12,061 bases of DNA from Steroidobacteraceae bacterium (lineage in GTDB: Bacteria > Pseudomonadota > Gammaproteobacteria > Steroidobacterales > Steroidobacteraceae), in the NCBI GenBank assembly GCA_013044085.1, contig JABEVI010000278.1:1-12061 (forward strand), written 5' to 3'. A model generated the notes under the pieces. The model saw only the letters and a list, made by a program, of their open reading frames with translations. It was not told where the DNA came from and searched no databases. A program made the position numbers and the translations under genes. Positions 7,580 through 12,061 of the stretch are shown piece after piece (the stretch's first letter is position 1; every line of letters begins with the position of its first letter).

Positions 7580-8382
7580 GCGGCGCAGGCTCGGACACCG
7601 CCACGTTCAAACCTCCGCGCTTCAACAAGCACGGCGTGTGGGCGATCTACAAGTTCGAGGTGGCTCGAGCCACACGCACCTTGATTCAGAGTCTCGTCAC
7701 TCCGGTGATCACGACGTCCCTGTATTTCATCGTGTTCGGTTCGGCGATCGGATCGAGGATGCAGAGCGTCTCCGGCGTCCCCTACGGCGCATTCATCGTC
7801 CCCGGGCTGATGATGCTCACCTTGTTCACCGAGAGCATCGCCAACGCGTCGTTCGGGATCTTCTATCCGAAATTCGCCGGCACGATCTTCGAACTGCTCT
7901 CGGCACCGGTCTCGCCGCTCGAAATCGTCATGGGTTACGTCGGCGCGGCGGCGAGCAAATCGATCGTGCTCGGCACGGTGATACTCGCGACTTCCTCGCT
8001 GTTCGTGTCGATTCATATCATGCATCCGGCGGCTATGATTATGCTGCTCTGCCTGACCGCCGTGACCTTCAGTCTTTTCGGCTTCATCATCGGCATCTGG
8101 GCCGAGGGCTGGGAACAGATCCAGATCATCCCCGCCTTGATCATGACCCCGCTCACCTTCCTGGGCGGGGCCTTCTACTCGATCGACATTTTGCCGCCGA
8201 CTTGGCGCACCTTCAGCCTGTTCAATCCCGTGGTCTATCTGATCAGCGCGTTCCGCTGGAGCTTCTACGGCACCACGGATGTCGGCATCGGCACGAGCCT
8301 CACGTTCACGATCGGACTGCTCGCGCTATGCGCCTGCGCCGTGGCCTGGATCTTCAAGACCGGCTACCGCCTGAAGAGTTGA
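7576..8382 (+). CDS. ABC-2 type transporter permease (YadH-like)
   Basis: This is the membrane component of the exporter encoded with the preceding ATPase. The 268-residue protein has a cytoplasmic N-terminus (about 1-35) followed by about six hydrophobic segments. These include stretches around VITTSLYFIVFGSAI, AFIVPGLMMLTLF and LFGFIIGIWA, and a final segment before a basic end TGYRLKS. The FYSIDILPP...FNPVVYLISAFRW region is typical of ABC-2 permeases of the YadH/NodJ/DrrB group. The length agrees with E. coli YadH (about 256 residues). The ATG shares ATGA with the upstream stop. The substrate is unknown; related systems export drugs, lipids or polysaccharides. No strong terminator follows; a GC-rich palindrome lies at 8402-8413. 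Confidence 0.92.
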   Translation: MSGAGSDTATFKPPRFNKHGVWAIYKFEVARATRTLIQSLVTPVITTSLYFIVFGSAIGSRMQSVSGVPYGAFIVPGLMMLTLFTESIANASFGIFYPKFAGTIFELLSAPVSPLEIVMGYVGAAASKSIVLGTVILATSSLFVSIHIMHPAAMIMLLCLTAVTFSLFGFIIGIWAEGWEQIQIIPALIMTPLTFLGGAFYSIDILPPTWRTFSLFNPVVYLISAFRWSFYGTTDVGIGTSLTFTIGLLALCACAVAWIFKTGYRLKS

Positions 8383-8440
8383 GCGCCCCTTGATGCCGCA
8401 GGCCGGCGCCGGCGATGCGTATCTTTAGTATCATCGGCCC

Positions 8441-9421
8441 ATGAAGACAGCACACACTCGTTGGTATGGCGCCCGCTTCGGTAGAGCGGGATTCATGATC
8501 GTCGCGGCATTCCTAGGCTCCTTGGCGTCCGCCGCCGCACCCGCCCCTGTACCCGCTGCACCCGCGGCGGCACCACCGCTGGGCATCAACCTCAACGCCT
8601 TCGAGGCGATGAAGAAGAAAGTTGCCCTGCCCGACGGCATCACACTTGCCTACCTGCAAATGGGCGATCCGCGCGGTCAGCCGGTCGTCCTGATCCACGG
8701 CTACACCGACAGCGCTCGCGACTGGGTGCCGATGCTGCCGTACATGCCGAAGCGCTTTCGCCTGATTCTGGTGGACCTTCGCGGTCACGGACAATCGAGC
8801 AAACCCGACTGCTGCTACGACCTGTATGACTTCGCCTACGACATCAAGTTGCTGCTCGACCATTTGCACGTCAAGAAGGCGGATATCGTCGGCCATTCGC
8901 TCGGTTCGCTGATCGCACAGCGCTTCGCGGAAACCTGGCCGCAGCGCACGAAAAAGGTCGTGCTGATCTCCTCGACAGGCGGGCGCAACCGCTGCTCGCC
9001 GCAGAAGCCGCGACAGTTCGACTTCGCCGCGCAAATTCGCGCCTTGAAGCCGCCACTGAAGGCGAATTCACCGTTCATGATCGCCTGGTGGAGTTCACCG
9101 ACGCCGGTGAACCGGCAGTTCATACGCCGTGAGCGCGAGGATGCGGCAAAGATTCCGTTGCGCGTCTGGATCGCCGTGCTCGACCAGGGATTGACCCTGG
9201 CCAACGTGCACCGCATGCTGCCACGCCTGAAGGCGCCGACCTTGCTCATCTGGGGGAGCAAGGACCCGATCATGGGACCCGAGGACCGGGCTTCTCTACG
9301 CAACGCGCTGCCACACGCGCAGGTGAAGATCTTCCAGGGCCTCGGACACAATCCTTTTTGGGAACAACCGCGCGCGGTGGCCCGGGTGATCGCGAAGTTC
9401 CTAGGCGGCGCAGGCCGCTGA
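8441..9421 (+). CDS. Exported alpha/beta hydrolase
   Basis: A 326-residue alpha/beta-hydrolase-fold protein, probably a periplasmic esterase or related hydrolase. The N-terminus has four basic residues and a hydrophobic FMIVAAFLGSLASAAA stretch (18-33) ending in ASA-type cleavage sites. It is followed by an Ala/Pro-rich linker to about 46. The catalytic triad is visible: Ser153 in GHSLG (151-155), Asp275 in WGSKD and His303 in GLGHNPF. The oxyanion segment is HGYTD (86-90). A DCCYDLYDFAYD stretch (123-134) holds adjacent cysteines that could form a disulphide after export. The ATG at 8441 lacks a clear ribosome site; an in-frame ATG at 8495 follows AGAGCGGG but would remove the basic N-region. 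The gene converges on the NCS1 permease, with 13 bases between stops. The substrate cannot be inferred. Confidence 0.92.
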   Translation: MKTAHTRWYGARFGRAGFMIVAAFLGSLASAAAPAPVPAAPAAAPPLGINLNAFEAMKKKVALPDGITLAYLQMGDPRGQPVVLIHGYTDSARDWVPMLPYMPKRFRLILVDLRGHGQSSKPDCCYDLYDFAYDIKLLLDHLHVKKADIVGHSLGSLIAQRFAETWPQRTKKVVLISSTGGRNRCSPQKPRQFDFAAQIRALKPPLKANSPFMIAWWSSPTPVNRQFIRREREDAAKIPLRVWIAVLDQGLTLANVHRMLPRLKAPTLLIWGSKDPIMGPEDRASLRNALPHAQVKIFQGLGHNPFWEQPRAVARVIAKFLGGAGR

Positions 9422-9434
9422 GCGTCCGATTCCT

Positions 9435-10934
9435 TCAGGACGCCCCGAGCGCCACGGGGCGAGGCCCCGCCGACACCGGCGAGGAGGCCGGCGGCTCATC
9501 CGCCGGTTCCAAGCCGATATCGGCCCGGCGCGCATCCTCGCGATCCTTGAGCAAATCGAGCGAACGGCACGCCCAGAGATAAACGGCCGCGGAGACCGGC
9601 AGGCCGACGAGCATGGCGATGTCCGCGCCGCCGAGCGCGCGAGCCACCGGACCCACGTAAATGTCGGTGCTGAAGAACGGGATCATCGCGACGAAGCCGG
9701 TAAAATAAGCGACCAGCCCCCGCCAATTCCACCGCCCGTACATGCCGCGCGGATTGAAGATTTCCCGCACCGAATAATGACCCTTGCGCACCAAGTAGAA
9801 GTCCACGAGGTTGATCGCCGTCCAGGGCGTGAACAGGTAAAGAAGGATGGCGAGAAATTCCCCGAATTTCGTCACGAAGTCGTGCGACGCGGCAAGCGCA
9901 AGGCTGGTCGCCGCGACGGCCGAGATGAGCAAGGTCAGCAATCGCTTGACGATGGTCGGTCGAATTGGTTTCAAGGAATCGGCGACGCTCATCAGCGTGA
10001 GCGATGCGCCGTAGAAATTCAGCGAGGTGATCGTCACCAGCCCGAACAGGGAACATATCAACAAGGGTTTGCCCAAGCCCGGCATGGCCGCATCGGCCGC
10101 GGCACGCAACGCCGCCACCACCTCGAATTTCGGAAACATCGCGGCCGCGACGGTGCCGACCAGCATGGTCCAGGTGCCGCCAATGAAGGCGCCCAGATAG
10201 GTCCACCAGAACGAGGCGCCCACGCCGACGTCGCGCGGCAAATAGCGTGAATAGTCCGACACGTAGATCGACCAGGAGACCTGGTAGGAAGCGGCGGCGA
10301 ACACCTGCGCGAGGAACGCGACCGCCGTGAAATGGTCGAGCTGCAGTTCGCTGGCGGGAAAACGCCCCCACATGGCCACGGCAACCGAGAAAATCAACAG
10401 CGCGACAATCAGCGTGTAGGCGATCAGACGTTGCGCGACATGGATGACGTCATAGCCGGCGATCGCGAACGACACCGACAGCACGGAAAAGACGAGCATG
10501 GTCGGCGCCGCCGGGCCGCCGTAGAGCGCATGGATCGTCTGCGCGGCGAGAATCTGGTTGAACGCGTTGTAGCCGATGTAGGCGATCAACGCCACGCCCC
10601 ACACCAGCAGGGCGCCGACATACCCGAACTGGGGCCGCGATTGGATCATCTGCGGCAGCCCGAGCTGCGGACCTTGCGTGGAATGGAAGGCCATGAAGAA
10701 GGTGCCGAGCGCCGAACCGATGAGCACCGCGACGCTCATCCAGACGAGATTGCCGCCGAGCGCTACGCCGACGACGCCGGTTGCAACGGTCGCCAGATGC
10801 GCATCGCCTGCGAACCAAACCGGCCACAGGTGCCAGACCTTCCCATGGCGTTCGGCAAGCGGCACATAATCGATCGAGCGCTTCTCGATCAACCGGCCCG
10901 CGCCCCCCGACCGCCCCTCCCGCCACTTTTCCAA
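9435..10934 (-). CDS. NCS1-family permease (cytosine/purine/allantoin type)
   Basis: An inner-membrane secondary transporter of nucleobases or related compounds, usually cation-coupled. About 12 hydrophobic segments are visible. Family marks include RSIDYVPLAERHGKVW near the start, GPQLGLPQMIQSRPQFG after the third segment, and SDYSRYLP at mid-protein. The substrate is not predictable from sequence or neighbours. The start is ambiguous: no ATG precedes the conserved N-terminus. TTG at 10934 has GAGG six bases upstream and gives about 499 residues. TTG at 10979 is longer but lies directly against a hairpin and has no ribosome site. TTG at 10892 begins right before IEKRSIDY. I prefer 10934. The C-terminal tail is Pro/Ala-rich and its DNA contains two short hairpins (about 9458-9472 and 9487-9508), possibly serving the convergent gene as terminators. 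Confidence 0.93.
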   Translation of the reverse strand: MEKWREGRSGGAGRLIEKRSIDYVPLAERHGKVWHLWPVWFAGDAHLATVATGVVGVALGGNLVWMSVAVLIGSALGTFFMAFHSTQGPQLGLPQMIQSRPQFGYVGALLVWGVALIAYIGYNAFNQILAAQTIHALYGGPAAPTMLVFSVLSVSFAIAGYDVIHVAQRLIAYTLIVALLIFSVAVAMWGRFPASELQLDHFTAVAFLAQVFAAASYQVSWSIYVSDYSRYLPRDVGVGASFWWTYLGAFIGGTWTMLVGTVAAAMFPKFEVVAALRAAADAAMPGLGKPLLICSLFGLVTITSLNFYGASLTLMSVADSLKPIRPTIVKRLLTLLISAVAATSLALAASHDFVTKFGEFLAILLYLFTPWTAINLVDFYLVRKGHYSVREIFNPRGMYGRWNWRGLVAYFTGFVAMIPFFSTDIYVGPVARALGGADIAMLVGLPVSAAVYLWACRSLDLLKDREDARRADIGLEPADEPPASSPVSAGPRPVALGAS

Positions 10935-10980
10935 GCTCGACCTCGCCGCCCGATGAACTGCGCGGATCCTACTCGCCAAG

Positions 10981-11006
10981 GACGGCCCGCGGCAATGCGG
11001 GCCGTC
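10981..11006 (-). terminator. GC-rich hairpin after the secreted-protein gene
   Basis: A perfect 10-bp stem GACGGCCCGC/GCGGGCCGTC with a six-base loop lies 12 bases after the stop at 11019. No T tract follows on the minus strand, so it may be a weak terminator or a 3'-end stabilising structure rather than a canonical one. It separates this gene from the NCS1 permease gene on the same strand. Confidence 0.55.
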
Positions 11007-11018
11007 CGGATCCCGGCC

Positions 11019-11522
11019 TCAGCCGCCGTCGTGGTGATCGCCACCGTCATGGTGATCGCGGTGATCGCGGTGATCGCCGCCGTCGCGATGGTCGCGCTCG
11101 CGGCGTTGGTCACGCCAGTCGCGCCGCTGCCAGCCACGATGCTCGCCCCGATCCTCATGCTCGCGCCGCCATTGTTCACGTTGATCGTCTCGGCGGCGCG
11201 CCGGTTCGTAGACGTCGCGGTACCAACGGTCCCGGACGAAATAAACCGGACGACCGCAGGCGCGATATTGTTCGCAATGGTCGCGCCAGTCGCGTTCGTA
11301 TCCAGGCGGCACGTGCAGATAGATCGGCGCCTGCATCTGCGATGGGTAGGGAGGGGGTGCCTCGATCATCGGCTGCGCGAATATGACCTGTGGCACGGGT
11401 ACATTACCGATGTTCAGTTGGCCGTAGACGCCCGGTTGATTGAACGACAGCGACACGCCCAGGTTGGCCCCGAGTGCGGCCGGCCCGGCAAGCATCGCCG
11501 CCAGGAACAGGGTCTTCTTCAT
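11019..11522 (-). CDS. Small secreted protein with His/Asp/Arg-rich tail, unknown function
   Basis: A 167-residue protein with a clear signal peptide (MKKTLFLAAMLAGPAALGA, cleavage after about 19). The mature N-terminal half contains VSLSFNQPGVYGQLNIG, a Pro-rich stretch and APIYLHVPPGYERDWRDHC...ACGRPVYFVRDRWY. That pattern recalls short exported proteins of unknown function common in beta- and gammaproteobacteria. Cys83 and Cys89 could form a disulphide. Residues 108-167 are almost entirely Arg, Asp, His, Glu, Gln and Gly, ending in alternating HRD/HHDGG units. This suggests a disordered, possibly metal-binding tail (inference). The ATG at 11522 is chosen for its AGGAGG site 8 bases upstream and the signal peptide; the frame extends upstream to 11564 but without support. 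No function is assigned. Confidence 0.85.
   Translation of the reverse strand: MKKTLFLAAMLAGPAALGANLGVSLSFNQPGVYGQLNIGNVPVPQVIFAQPMIEAPPPYPSQMQAPIYLHVPPGYERDWRDHCEQYRACGRPVYFVRDRWYRDVYEPARRRDDQREQWRREHEDRGEHRGWQRRDWRDQRRERDHRDGGDHRDHRDHHDGGDHHDGG
11033..11077 (-). repeat. Tandem 9-base repeat in the secreted-protein gene
   Basis: Read on the plus strand, GGTGATCGC occurs three times in direct tandem at 11051-11077 and once more at 11033-11041. It encodes part of the HRD-type tail, and copy-number change would keep the frame. Confidence 0.85.
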
Positions 11523-11711
11523 CGATACTCCTCCTATGGAGTTGCCAAACGGTTCCCAAGGCACCCAGTATCCGACGTTCGCGGTCGCTCAGGCCAGTAT
11601 TTTCGTCGACTGTATGCAATCACATGAGCGCAATTGGCGACAGCTTGCCGCCGGGCCGGACCGCAAGAACGGCTCGACGGCGCGGGTCCCGCATTGCGAT
11701 ATACTTTTCGG
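11523..11711. other. Divergent intergenic region before the AsmA-family gene
   Basis: These 189 bases separate the secreted-protein gene and the AsmA-family gene. They hold the AGGAGG site of the first and a possible TATACT -10 of the second. No convincing ORF, tRNA or complete promoter for the minus-strand gene was identified. Confidence 0.5.
11700..11705 (+). promoter_or_regulatory. Possible -10 element of the AsmA-family gene
   Basis: TATACT lies six bases before the ATG at 11712, with no clear -35 and no ribosome-binding site. If real, transcription would start at or next to the start codon. Confidence 0.3.
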
Positions 11712-12061
11712 ATGCGCACCGTCAAGTTGATCGCGATCGCGCTCGGCGCTCTGATCGCCCTGTTCGCGGCCTTGCTAGCCTCGGTCTGGCTGTTCGTCAC
11801 CCCGAACGATTACAAGACCCAAATCGAACAACTCGTCAAGGACGAGACCGGCCGCGAACTCGCCCTACCGGGCGCGATCAAGTTGTCCGTCTTCCCGTGG
11901 ATCGCGCTGCAACTCGGTCCGGCGAGCCTCGGCAACCCACCCGGATTCCCGACAGTGCCGTTCGCCTCGGTCAAGCACGTCGCCCTGCGCGTAAAACTGC
12001 TGCCGCTGCTGCTGCACAACCAACTGCGGATCGGACGGATCGAAATCGACGGCCTGGATCT
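11712..12061 (+). CDS. AsmA family protein (partial, N-terminus only)
   Basis: AsmA-like proteins are anchored in the inner membrane, with a long periplasmic part related to lipid-transfer bridge proteins, and influence outer-membrane composition. Only the first 116 or so residues are present, and the gene runs off the right edge. The N-terminus is MRTVKLIAIALGALIALFAA followed by more hydrophobic residues, a single membrane anchor. After it come TPNDYKTQIEQLVKDETGRELALPGAIKLSVFPW and LQLGPASLGNPPGFP...FASVKHVALRVKLLPLL. This anchor-VKDETGREL-FPW-VxLRVxLLPLL layout is characteristic of the AsmA N-terminal domain. The ATG at 11712 is chosen because it gives the membrane anchor directly. No strong ribosome site precedes it. 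Confidence 0.9.
   Translation, partial: MRTVKLIAIALGALIALFAALLASVWLFVTPNDYKTQIEQLVKDETGRELALPGAIKLSVFPWIALQLGPASLGNPPGFPTVPFASVKHVALRVKLLPLLLHNQLRIGRIEIDGLD

Noticed and set aside
8402..8413. Palindrome GCCGGCGCCGGC after the permease gene
   Set aside because: It has no loop and no T tract; simple GC-rich palindromes are expected at this composition, so it is not called a terminator.
10332..11627. 431-codon plus-strand ORF across the NCS1 start, the hairpin and the secreted-protein gene
   Set aside because: It crosses two genes with clear family features or a signal peptide and ribosome site. Its hydrophobic part comes from reading the His/Asp repeat antisense.

Overview
The window looks like chromosomal DNA from a GC-rich proteobacterium, most likely a gammaproteobacterium. 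The evidence is the order rimP-nusA-infB, a NusA with two C-terminal acidic-repeat modules, a YadG/YadH-type ABC exporter, a small RRM protein and an AsmA-family protein. The taxonomic placement is inference; no rRNA or tRNA gene was found to anchor it. I see no prophage, transposon, integrase or CRISPR array, and most of the window is ordinary core or household genome.

Layout. (1) Positions 1-3894, minus strand: translation/transcription operon rimP, nusA, infB, with infB running off the left edge. (2) Positions 3915-4085: the operon leader. It has a good sigma-70-type promoter, three small hairpins and two consecutive terminator-like hairpins before rimP. This is either an attenuator or a small RNA gene, and it is the most interesting non-coding stretch here. 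(3) Positions 4096-4483, minus strand: a monocistronic glycine-tailed RNA-binding protein (single RRM) with its own textbook terminator. (4) Positions 4687-5562, minus strand: a methyltransferase-like protein that I cannot assign to a family. It is divergent from (5) positions 5631-8382, plus strand: NAD-type isocitrate dehydrogenase followed by an ABC exporter ATPase and permease, each joined to the previous gene by a 4-base stop/start overlap. (6) Positions 8441-9421, plus strand: an exported alpha/beta hydrolase. It converges on (7) positions 9435-10934, minus strand: an NCS1-family nucleobase-type permease with a TTG start. (8) Positions 11019-11522, minus strand: a small secreted protein with a His/Asp/Arg-rich tail, built partly from a tandem 9-base DNA repeat. 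(9) Positions 11712 to the right edge, plus strand: the start of an AsmA-family envelope protein.

How the genes work together. RimP (30S maturation), NusA (elongation/termination) and IF2 (initiation) form one growth-linked expression unit, and terminator-like structures in its leader would suit feedback by NusA. The isocitrate dehydrogenase/exporter block looks translationally coupled, although no metabolic link is obvious. The other genes appear to be independent units.
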